Positions 30,732 through 38,715 of a stretch of 47,631 nt of DNA are shown one piece after another. Location: the IMG/VR virus record IMGVR_UViG_3300032285_005160, positions 1-47,631 of that record; one strand, written 5' to 3'. A program made the translations under genes and the position numbers. Each line of letters starts with the position of its first letter. The first letter of the stretch is position 1. Source of the DNA: a virus. Under the pieces are notes generated by a model. The model was not told where the DNA came from. It made no database searches and was given only the letters and a program-made list of their open reading frames with translations.

Positions 30732-33700
30732 TTATCCATTAAGTGAAAAATTTGCTGCAATACCCTCTACGTTTACTGTACGAGTTATATCACTTGCAGC
30801 TGTAACATCTTTTTTATTTTTAGCAAAATCTAAATGATCTTGAGCAATTTTATTAGTTTTTTTCTGTTCATCTAGTTGTTTTCTTAATATATCATCAGTC
30901 TCAGCTTTATTTACTTTTTCTAAAATATCTTTAAGGTTTACTTCTGAATCGTATTTTTGCTTTTTAAGATAATCTTTCCATTTATCTTCATCTGCAAATT
31001 TTCCTAATAAATTTTCATCATACCCTTCAGCGAATTTTTCACCAAATAATGATCTTCCAATTCCAATTGCACTACTAGTTGTTAATCCAGGTATGCTTGA
31101 ATAAATTTCTAAAAAAGTTATTTTTAATTGATTAAAAACCTCAGATAAAATTTGACCTATTTTATTAAAATCGCCTAATTTAAACGCTTTTACTATTCCA
31201 CCAAAAGTATCACCTATGTTAGTTATTTCTTGTCCAGCAAATCTCATTCTCTCATTAATTTTTTCTTTTGTTTGCTCTAAATTTTCACCAACAAGTTTAT
31301 TTACTTTTGCTTCAGCTTCAACAATTCCCATTTTATCATCTGTATATTTTTTTACTAATGCATTTCTTTTAATTTCAATTTCTTCTATATTATTAGAAAG
31401 CATAGTTAATGCTAATCTTTCTTTTAGATAAGCTTCTTCATCTTTTCCATAAACTCCTTTAGAAAAATCTTCATAGCCTTTTTTATCAACTATATTTGTA
31501 GTTCCTATTAATGATTTTGCATATGCTTCTTCTTGTAATTTTTGAAATTCTTGAAAAGTATTAGCTGACATAGCTGATACTCCTGTTAATGTTCTAGTAT
31601 CCTTTCCACCAAACATCGCACCATAAGATTCAAACTCTTGAGTCTTTGATTGAACAGATTCTTTCACTAAATCTCTTGTTTCTTGACTATAAAGTCCTTC
31701 AAAATTTTCTTTTTTTTCTTTCATTTTTTTATTTTCATGAAGATTATCTGAAGTCAATTTTGCAGCCAAAGCTAAAGCAGCTGTTATACCCGAAGTGATA
31801 CCTGCGACAACACCTACGGGCGCACCTAAAATAGTACCTGTAGCTGCTAATCCAAAAACGCCAGAAGCGAAAGAAGCAGTACCCAAAGCTGCTCCAGCAC
31901 CCTCAAAAAATTTACTCGCTCCTGTTTTATCTGATGTAAAAAAATCATACCAATCTAAACCAGAAAGAACAGCGCCAACTGGTAATAAGACTTTTTTTGC
32001 AACATTTTTTGTTAATTCTTTAGAAAGAGTTGCTTTAAAAGCACCACCGGCTGCAGCTGTTTCTAATGCTGTATTAGTTGAATTATATAATAATTTACCT
32101 CCAGTTACTGCTAAACCACCTCCTGCCATAAAAGCTCTTTCACCACGTTCTTTAAGTATGTTAGAAGAAGATTCAGATTCTATTCTTGACATGCCTTCTT
32201 TAGTGGTAAAATTTGCTAAATTTTCGAATTCTTTAGTTGATTTTGATCCGAAAATATATTTAAAAAGTAATGATCCTAATCCAATTCCACCTAAAGCTAA
32301 TAAAACACTACCAAACATAGATTGAAAACCACTCGGTGCCATCCTAGTTCCCATAACTTTTCTCATTTCATCACTATATTCACCTAAACTAACATCGATT
32401 AATCTTTTATTTTTAGGAGCAAAGAAGCCAATTGCTTTATTGAATAAGCCTCCAATAAAAGTTATTGCTTTCCAACCTGTTAATAATAAATAAATTTTAC
32501 TTATATAAGATAATAAATTTGAACTCATTTCAAAAAAGTTATCTCCACGCGCTTGATTATAAGCTGCTATTTCTTCTTTAGAAGCTCCTTCACCAGGAGG
32601 AGTAATAGTTTTATTTCCTAATTCAAAAAATGGTAAAAAATTTAATATTGATGTTAAAAAATCTGGAAACATTTTAATAGCAGGAAGTATAAAATCTTCA
32701 ACCATTTTACTGACATAAGGCATTGCTATTAATAAAGCATTAGTTACTTCATCAATTATAGGAGTCATTGCTGCAAAAATACTACCAATAGTTTGAGCAA
32801 TTTTTGGTAAAGTTTCAAAAAATCTATTTAAATATCCACTACTTAAAAATTGCATAACTGGAGCTAAAACTTTAAGTTTTAAACCTAACATCATGTCATC
32901 AAATTTTGCTGCTTCTGCAGCCATTCTTTGTTTTTTAGCCTCTAATGCTTCTTTATCTTTATTTTCTTTTTCGTAATCAGCTAGTATCTGTTCAATTTCA
33001 CTTTTTGTTTTTCCAGCCATTTGTTGGACTATTTGCATATCTAATCCAATAGTTTTAGCAAATTGAATTCTAGCAAAAGGATTTTGTATATTAGCAATTT
33101 CACCTGCTAGTTGAGGTAAATTTTGCATAGTTTTATCTAATAATTTCTGCTGACCATTAGCGTCATTTAAATATCCAGCATATTCAGAAGCACTAATACC
33201 TAATTTTCCAAATAAGAAAGCATTCTTTTCAAAATTTTCTGGATCTAAAAGACCTTCAATAAATCCACCTGCTTTTTCAGCACTAATTCCCATTGCTTGG
33301 AATGTTTTTGATGCTCCACCAATTGATTTAGTTAGATTATGAACTGATTGAGTAGAAGGTTTACCAGCGATGAAACCAGTAGTTTGAAGAACCTTATTTA
33401 CAGTTCCCATAACTTTCTCTAATTGTGCTCCACGAATTTCAGTTCCTATTAATGCAGATGTTATATTTTCTAAACCTTCACTTGGTATACCATAATTAAA
33501 AGCTAATTCTCCAGTAAAACCAGCCCAAGTACTTGCAGCGATACCAGTTGCTGCTTGTAAATTACCACTTAAAATCCCAAGAGATTTTATTTGTGAATTA
33601 ACTATAATACCTTGATCAGCTAAAGTTTTTATAACTCCTTGAGCAGTTCCAGATGCAATAGCACTTCCACCAGCAACTTCATACACTAAACTCACTGCTT

Positions 33701-34388
33701 TAGAAGCATCTCCAGAAGCATCACTTAAAGCAGCTAAATCATGTCTCATTTGCTGAAAGAATTTCATTAATTCAAACGATTCTTTCATTGCTGCTCCAAA
33801 TCCAAAAAACTTTAAAGGATTAAAAGAAAACGAACTCATGAATTCAAGTGCGAAAGGTTTTAAATTAACTGCTTCTACAGCTAATTGCATTCCCATAGCA
33901 TGAATACCATCTAATATTTTTTTTATTACATCGTGAACACTATCACCAACTTTTTTTATTATTGAAAAAGTTTTTTCTAATTTACTAGAATCATTACCAT
34001 CAGGTAGTTTAAAACTTTGAATGGATTGAAATCCTTTATTAACGCCATCCATTTGTGAATTAATATTATTAAACATTTGACCTAATCTATTAAGAGAATC
34101 ATTCATTCTTGATAAATTAGCATTAGAACTATCTATGGTACTTAAAAAATTACGATTGACATCAACAACTTTACTTATGTTATTTGTTAATGTAGAATAA
34201 TTAGTAGCCATTTTCTGTATGCCTTCATTAGCAACAGTTTCTAATTTATTCTGTTCAGTTAAAGCTTCATTTTTTCTTTTAAATGATTGATATAATTTAT
34301 CAACATTATCAGACAAAATTTGAGCATGTTTAGCAATTTTATCTAAATTACTATTTAATACGAATGTTATTTCTTCTTTATTAGCCAT
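30732..34388 (-). CDS. Tail tape measure protein
   Basis: 1218 residues. The first 160 are coiled-coil helices (NKLETVANEGIQKMATNYS...), followed by an Ala/Gly/Ser-rich centre with repeated hydrophobic helices (VKEL-type; LAFNYGIPSEGLENITSALI; GIGLGSLLFKYIFG; VGVVAGITSGITAALALA), as in phage tape measures, which coil inside the tail tube and set its length. At about 0.15 nm per residue this predicts a tail near 180 nm, long for a myovirus. No peptidase or lytic domain was recognised. Lies between hub-like and tube-cap-like genes; overlaps the hub gene by 8 bp. Confidence 0.85.
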   Translation of the reverse strand: MANKEEITFVLNSNLDKIAKHAQILSDNVDKLYQSFKRKNEALTEQNKLETVANEGIQKMATNYSTLTNNISKVVDVNRNFLSTIDSSNANLSRMNDSLNRLGQMFNNINSQMDGVNKGFQSIQSFKLPDGNDSSKLEKTFSIIKKVGDSVHDVIKKILDGIHAMGMQLAVEAVNLKPFALEFMSSFSFNPLKFFGFGAAMKESFELMKFFQQMRHDLAALSDASGDASKAVSLVYEVAGGSAIASGTAQGVIKTLADQGIIVNSQIKSLGILSGNLQAATGIAASTWAGFTGELAFNYGIPSEGLENITSALIGTEIRGAQLEKVMGTVNKVLQTTGFIAGKPSTQSVHNLTKSIGGASKTFQAMGISAEKAGGFIEGLLDPENFEKNAFLFGKLGISASEYAGYLNDANGQQKLLDKTMQNLPQLAGEIANIQNPFARIQFAKTIGLDMQIVQQMAGKTKSEIEQILADYEKENKDKEALEAKKQRMAAEAAKFDDMMLGLKLKVLAPVMQFLSSGYLNRFFETLPKIAQTIGSIFAAMTPIIDEVTNALLIAMPYVSKMVEDFILPAIKMFPDFLTSILNFLPFFELGNKTITPPGEGASKEEIAAYNQARGDNFFEMSSNLLSYISKIYLLLTGWKAITFIGGLFNKAIGFFAPKNKRLIDVSLGEYSDEMRKVMGTRMAPSGFQSMFGSVLLALGGIGLGSLLFKYIFGSKSTKEFENLANFTTKEGMSRIESESSSNILKERGERAFMAGGGLAVTGGKLLYNSTNTALETAAAGGAFKATLSKELTKNVAKKVLLPVGAVLSGLDWYDFFTSDKTGASKFFEGAGAALGTASFASGVFGLAATGTILGAPVGVVAGITSGITAALALAAKLTSDNLHENKKMKEKKENFEGLYSQETRDLVKESVQSKTQEFESYGAMFGGKDTRTLTGVSAMSANTFQEFQKLQEEAYAKSLIGTTNIVDKKGYEDFSKGVYGKDEEAYLKERLALTMLSNNIEEIEIKRNALVKKYTDDKMGIVEAEAKVNKLVGENLEQTKEKINERMRFAGQEITNIGDTFGGIVKAFKLGDFNKIGQILSEVFNQLKITFLEIYSSIPGLTTSSAIGIGRSLFGEKFAEGYDENLLGKFADEDKWKDYLKKQKYDSEVNLKDILEKVNKAETDDILRKQLDEQKKTNKIAQDHLDFAKNKKDVTAASDITRTVNVEGIAANFSLNG

Positions 34389-37122
34389 TATTTACAACGC
34401 CTTGCTGTTTAGAATCAGGTGTTTCAGCTTTTTCATCTTTTTTACTAGTGAATGGAGAATCATATCTTAAAGTTAAAGTAGTTGTAAAAGATCCACTTTC
34501 ACTAATTTCATGTTTTATTTTATTAACAGAATATAAACCAGTTAATAAAACATTAATAGTACCATCATAGTTATTAACATTTAAAAAAACATGTAACATT
34601 TGTCCAAAATCATAAGAAAAAGCTGGTTCACCTAATATTTTTAATTCAGCTTCAAAATTTAAACTCATTTTATTTAAATGTTTATTATATTCATTAGCAT
34701 TAAAAATATAATTTTCATAATCAATACTATTACCATCACCAATAAAAACATTACTATTCTTTTTTAGAATATTTAAAAGTGTACTATAATGATATCCATT
34801 TTTCCAAGTAGTTAAATATCCTTCTAAATCTGTTTTAAAATCAGCAATAACATCTTTATCTTTTTTTTCACTAGAATCTAAACTAGAATTCTTTTTTGAA
34901 ACTATCCTGTTAATAACATTAGCATGTTGAAAATAAATATTATTAAAACCCTGAACAGTAAAAACATTTTCACTGTTCTTATTTTCAATAGTAAGAGTAA
35001 TTTTTTCTTTTTTTGTTATAAATTCTCCTAATTTATTTATGATGCTTATTAATTGTTTTTGATTTTCTTCTTTAGCTTTTTGAGTTTCATCTAAAAAAGA
35101 AACGCCAACTCTTTCACTTTTAAAAGTAAAAGCACCATTATTATAAATAACATCCTCAGTTTTTGTTAAATTAGTTACTAACATTTCCTTAAAAGGTAAT
35201 TTTGGTTTAAAATAAATAACATCTGCATATGATTCTTTTGACATATCCTCTGAACCAGAATTAAAATTTTGATATTGTAATCTATTATCAGGAGTTATTT
35301 TTGGAAATACTGTATATGTTTGAGCAATAACCTTTTCCTTAAAATTATCATCAGTTAAAAATTGTGATCCAGATGTAACTATTATATAAATAAAATCTGT
35401 ATTTTGTTTTTCTATGAATTCTATAAAACCATTTATTTTTTCTACTCCAGCTTGATTCTTTTTTTCTTCATATACTTTAAGTAATACTTTAAATTTTTTA
35501 ATTAGATTTTCTTTAACGCCCATTTTTATACCAGTAGAGCCATCAACAGTTAAATCACCAACATCCTTTACATATTTTCTAACATTTAAATATAATTGAG
35601 ATGTTAAAATTTTATTATTTGTTTTTCCAGAATTTATCTTAACGAATGTACCTATTCTATTTAATAATTGTTCCCAATTATCATCTTGTTTAACTTTAAA
35701 TTCTTTTGTAATATAACTAATTTCTTTATCTTTGCTTATTTTACTTGTTCCTAATTCAACATCACGCGAACAATAATCATATGCATTTATTGTATCACCA
35801 CTGTTATTTAAAAATACTCCTTCATTAAATCCAATTATTTTACTTTCATCATAATATCTTAATATATAAATTGGAATATCTTTTGATAAACTTTTAATAG
35901 TAGTAACAAATTGATTTAATACATAACTAAAAATTACATATGGATGAAATGTAGAATTTTCTAAAAATTTATTAAATTTAGTTTTTATAATTGAGACATC
36001 TTTTTTAGAAAAATCTAATTTATTAAAAAAAGATTTTGTATTTGAAATAGGTTTGCCTTTATCAACTTGATAAGTATTACTATTTGAAATTAAAAAATCC
36101 TTTTTATTAATATTTATAGCAGAAACATTAGAATTTATTTTTAAAAAAGTATTTATAATAGTTACAATCCCATCAAGTTCTTGTGTTTGAAATCCAGAAA
36201 ATTTCTCTTTTAAAACTTGTTGTAATTTATCTTTATTTTGATCAAAATAATACCAATACTGTATTAATCTTAATGATGAAGTTGGCTGTGAGCCTAAAAT
36301 AACAAATGGTTTATATTGAGATTGAGCTAAAGCAGTATTTTCATATACTCCTGTTGTATCTTGTATTGCTGTTATTGTTATTTCTTGTTTATATTTATCA
36401 TCAAATTCAAGTTGTATATCTTGAATTAAAAATGATGAATATTGATTTTTTGATAATAATAAATTTTCTAATTCTTTTTTTAATTTATTTCTTCCTTTTG
36501 GAGCCCATCCAAACTCAATACTTAATCTTGGAACACCATCAATATTTTGCGATGATCCCATAGCATAAAATGTTGATATCAAAAGAGTTCCTACTGTTCC
36601 ACTTCCATCCTCTATTTTTATTGTAAGTTTACCAGTAACTCCAGATGCAGATGCTCCTTCAAATTCTAAGTCCATACTTTTTAACATATTATAAGGAATG
36701 TCAAAAAACTTTTTTTGATAATTTTCTTTTTGTAATGAACTTGAAGTTTCATTATAAAGCTTACTATCTATAAAACATTTTATATATGGCGATAAAAAAT
36801 TATATCCATAATAACTTTTTATAAATAAAGGTTTATTTTTCTGTTGACCTAATATTTTTTCTTTATTTACAGCTCCATTTTCATATTGAAGTTTTTGATC
36901 ATCAATTGAAATCTTATCAGCAGATTTTTTAGGGGGACCTTTTTCTGGTCCTTTACTTGTAACTGTTGTGTTTATGTTATCCGTTTTTGATTTATTTGTT
37001 TCTCCAAAATATAGATTTTTTAATTCTTCTTTGGTTAAAATATTGGTGGTACTAATTGTAGTTGGTGAAAAAGAAGAATTAGTATTTGTACTTTGATTAG
37101 TATTTCTCGAATAAAGTGGCAT
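34381..37122 (-). CDS. Baseplate hub protein, gp27/gpD-like
   Basis: 913 residues. After an N/S/T-rich disordered start (1-60), the region about 140-260 has hub-type strands (GVTGKLTIKIEDGSGTVGTL; RLSIEFGWAPKGRNKL). The C-terminus (about 850-895) has the family's end: FGQMLHVFLNVNNYDGT, VLLTGLYSVNKIKHEI, then SGSFTTTLTLRYD. Those are the features of late-control gene D/T4 gp27 hubs, to which the spike attaches. It is about twice the size of T4 gp27 (391), with a long central insertion. It precedes the tape measure. Confidence 0.65.
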   Translation of the reverse strand: MPLYSRNTNQSTNTNSSFSPTTISTTNILTKEELKNLYFGETNKSKTDNINTTVTSKGPEKGPPKKSADKISIDDQKLQYENGAVNKEKILGQQKNKPLFIKSYYGYNFLSPYIKCFIDSKLYNETSSSLQKENYQKKFFDIPYNMLKSMDLEFEGASASGVTGKLTIKIEDGSGTVGTLLISTFYAMGSSQNIDGVPRLSIEFGWAPKGRNKLKKELENLLLSKNQYSSFLIQDIQLEFDDKYKQEITITAIQDTTGVYENTALAQSQYKPFVILGSQPTSSLRLIQYWYYFDQNKDKLQQVLKEKFSGFQTQELDGIVTIINTFLKINSNVSAININKKDFLISNSNTYQVDKGKPISNTKSFFNKLDFSKKDVSIIKTKFNKFLENSTFHPYVIFSYVLNQFVTTIKSLSKDIPIYILRYYDESKIIGFNEGVFLNNSGDTINAYDYCSRDVELGTSKISKDKEISYITKEFKVKQDDNWEQLLNRIGTFVKINSGKTNNKILTSQLYLNVRKYVKDVGDLTVDGSTGIKMGVKENLIKKFKVLLKVYEEKKNQAGVEKINGFIEFIEKQNTDFIYIIVTSGSQFLTDDNFKEKVIAQTYTVFPKITPDNRLQYQNFNSGSEDMSKESYADVIYFKPKLPFKEMLVTNLTKTEDVIYNNGAFTFKSERVGVSFLDETQKAKEENQKQLISIINKLGEFITKKEKITLTIENKNSENVFTVQGFNNIYFQHANVINRIVSKKNSSLDSSEKKDKDVIADFKTDLEGYLTTWKNGYHYSTLLNILKKNSNVFIGDGNSIDYENYIFNANEYNKHLNKMSLNFEAELKILGEPAFSYDFGQMLHVFLNVNNYDGTINVLLTGLYSVNKIKHEISESGSFTTTLTLRYDSPFTSKKDEKAETPDSKQQGVVNNG

Positions 37123-37127
37123 ATTAA

Positions 37128-37739
37128 TTAATCCTCATCATAGATAGAGAAGAAGTCATTTTCTTTGCCTTGAACTATTGGGTTCATAGGTTCATCTGAA
37201 TCTGGTTCTATCATTCTCTTACGGTTATCTTCAACTCTAACTTTAATTTCTTCTTGAGGATTATAAAGTGCTGGTTTTGCTGGTGGTGTATATTTGGTGC
37301 GAGATTCATTATTAAAATTTCTTAATAATGGATCAAATTGTGATTGATTATAAATTAGTTTATTAAAATAACTTTTTTCATATTCAGTGTATATATCTGG
37401 AGGAACTATTCCAGTGTTAACGAGTGAGAATCCTAAAACATTAGATGTTACATATGTACGGTATGTTTTTCTGATTATATCTGGAAAATATTTTTTAAGG
37501 ATAGCATATAGAACTCTACCAGTATATTTTTCAACTCCTTTTATTGTTTTCATTCTTTTTACGAATGTTACAAATTTTCTAATCTCTAGAATAGACATAG
37601 ATTTAGAGTTAATATTTAGTGCATGAATTTTATTTGGTCCACTATAAAGGATGAAAGATATAGGTCTTTCTTGTGTTTTCCATGTTCTGTAAATCAAACG
37701 ATAAACTCCCCCGGTTCTGAGTAATTTATTTTTTATCAT
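37128..37739 (-). CDS. Hypothetical protein between portal unit and hub
   Basis: 203 residues, not recognised with confidence. The first half has an aromatic basic start (GGVYRLIYRTWKTQERPISF), then NKIHALNINSKSM and a basic region ending KKYFPDIIRKTYRTY; the C-terminal 60 residues are Pro/acid-rich. Its 'vY-y-W ... P-L/F ... G-N/lNiN' plan loosely recalls a T4-like family of head-tail proteins, too faint for a name. It starts without a Shine-Dalgarno (AAAAGTATG) and ends 5 nt before the hub gene. A plus-strand endonuclease gene lies just upstream on its right. Confidence 0.5.
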   Translation of the reverse strand: MIKNKLLRTGGVYRLIYRTWKTQERPISFILYSGPNKIHALNINSKSMSILEIRKFVTFVKRMKTIKGVEKYTGRVLYAILKKYFPDIIRKTYRTYVTSNVLGFSLVNTGIVPPDIYTEYEKSYFNKLIYNQSQFDPLLRNFNNESRTKYTPPAKPALYNPQEEIKVRVEDNRKRMIEPDSDEPMNPIVQGKENDFFSIYDED

Positions 37740-37792
37740 ACTTTTTATTTTTCAATGTAAAGATAATAAAAGTTTTATTTTAATTTTATATA

Positions 37793-38323
37793 ATGAAAAG
37801 AAAAAAAATTACTAAAAAACAAAAAGTTAAAAAAATTTTGAAAAGTTTTGAGTGGAAAAATGGCACTCATCGCGAAAGTAAACCAGAAAAATCAATTAAA
37901 GAAATTTTAATTTCTCTTAATATTCCTTTTAAGCAAGAGTATCGTTTATCTCATCGAAATAAGATTAAGTCTTATGATTTTTATATTTATGAGTATAAGA
38001 TGGGTATTGAGCAATTAAACTGGCAATTATTGTTAGAAGTTCATGGAGATTATTTTCATTCATTGGATTTTTTTGAGGGTATAAAAAAGCGTCATAAATT
38101 AAATAAAATGCAAAAGAAAAACTTAAGAAATGATATTTTAAAAAGAAAGATTTCTAAGTTGAATAATATTCCTATTATTTATATATGGGAAAATGAAATT
38201 AAAAATAACATTACTGAGGTTAAAGAAAAAATAAAAAGGTCGATAGAACATATAAGAAATAATCCTAAAGACCTTTATATACCAGAAGAAATAGTTAAAG
38301 ACTATTATGCAAATTTAATTTAA
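37793..38323 (+). CDS. Vsr-like endonuclease, possible free-standing homing endonuclease
   Basis: 176 residues. After a very basic start (MKRKKITKKQKVKKI), a helix with E33 (SKPEKSIKEIL), then a PD-(D/E)xK/Vsr-type core: YDFYIYEYK (D), LLLEVHGDYFH with E-x-H-x-D and a final H, and a basic helix NDILKRKISKLNNIPIIYIWENEI. Such E-D-H-D arrangements occur in the I-Bth0305I-like homing endonucleases and in phage DUF559-type nucleases. It is the only plus-strand gene in an otherwise minus-strand virion operon, with its stop codon touching that of its neighbour and A/T-only sequence before its start. It may therefore be a mobile insertion. Confidence 0.7.
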   Translation: MKRKKITKKQKVKKILKSFEWKNGTHRESKPEKSIKEILISLNIPFKQEYRLSHRNKIKSYDFYIYEYKMGIEQLNWQLLLEVHGDYFHSLDFFEGIKKRHKLNKMQKKNLRNDILKRKISKLNNIPIIYIWENEIKNNITEVKEKIKRSIEHIRNNPKDLYIPEEIVKDYYANLI

Positions 38324-38662
38324 TTACGCTACTTCTTTTTTCAATTTTAATACATTCTTAAGATTTACTAATGCAGAATTTAATGATGTTCTTAAAGTTT
38401 TAAAGTTGATTTCATCGTTAGTTTTTAATTCATTAATTATTTCAGATGGTAAAGAGTTACCTTCAAAAAGTAATTTATTAATTATATCTTCATTTTCTTT
38501 AATGTCAATACCTTCACCAATTAAAAAACCCAAAATAAAAGTATTTTCAGGATTAACTCCGTCAATTTTTTGTAAATCACTAGAAAAACCTTCCATATAA
38601 AAATCTATAGTATTAGTGGCATCTTCTTTAGATCTTTGTACATATTCTAAAAAATCTCTCAT
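38324..38662 (-). CDS. Small protein downstream of the portal, weak head-tag match
   Basis: 112 residues. The start MRDFLEYVQRSKED has F4 and Y7 in the register of the head-tag group, with V8; no clean cleavage site. Three or four helices follow (NTFILGFLIGEGIDIKENEDI). It lies just after the portal, where T4 has the prohead-core genes 67 and 68, so a core or scaffold role is possible but not shown. AAGGAGAATT precedes the ATG. Its stop codon abuts that of the plus-strand endonuclease. Confidence 0.55.
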   Translation of the reverse strand: MRDFLEYVQRSKEDATNTIDFYMEGFSSDLQKIDGVNPENTFILGFLIGEGIDIKENEDIINKLLFEGNSLPSEIINELKTNDEINFKTLRTSLNSALVNLKNVLKLKKEVA

Positions 38663-38715
38663 TTTTTTAATTCTCCTTATTTATTTTATTTTTACTTATA
38701 TGTTATAATAATTAT

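Noticed and set aside
31795-32325. Long plus-strand open frame inside the tape measure gene
   Set aside because: Pro/Ala-rich antisense of the Ala/Gly-rich tape measure; no ribosome-binding site and composition unlike real genes here.
36306-36563. Hydrophobic plus-strand frame in the hub gene
   Set aside because: Antisense of Asp/Asn/Lys codons gives Leu/Ile/Tyr runs throughout this A/T-rich window; no start signal.
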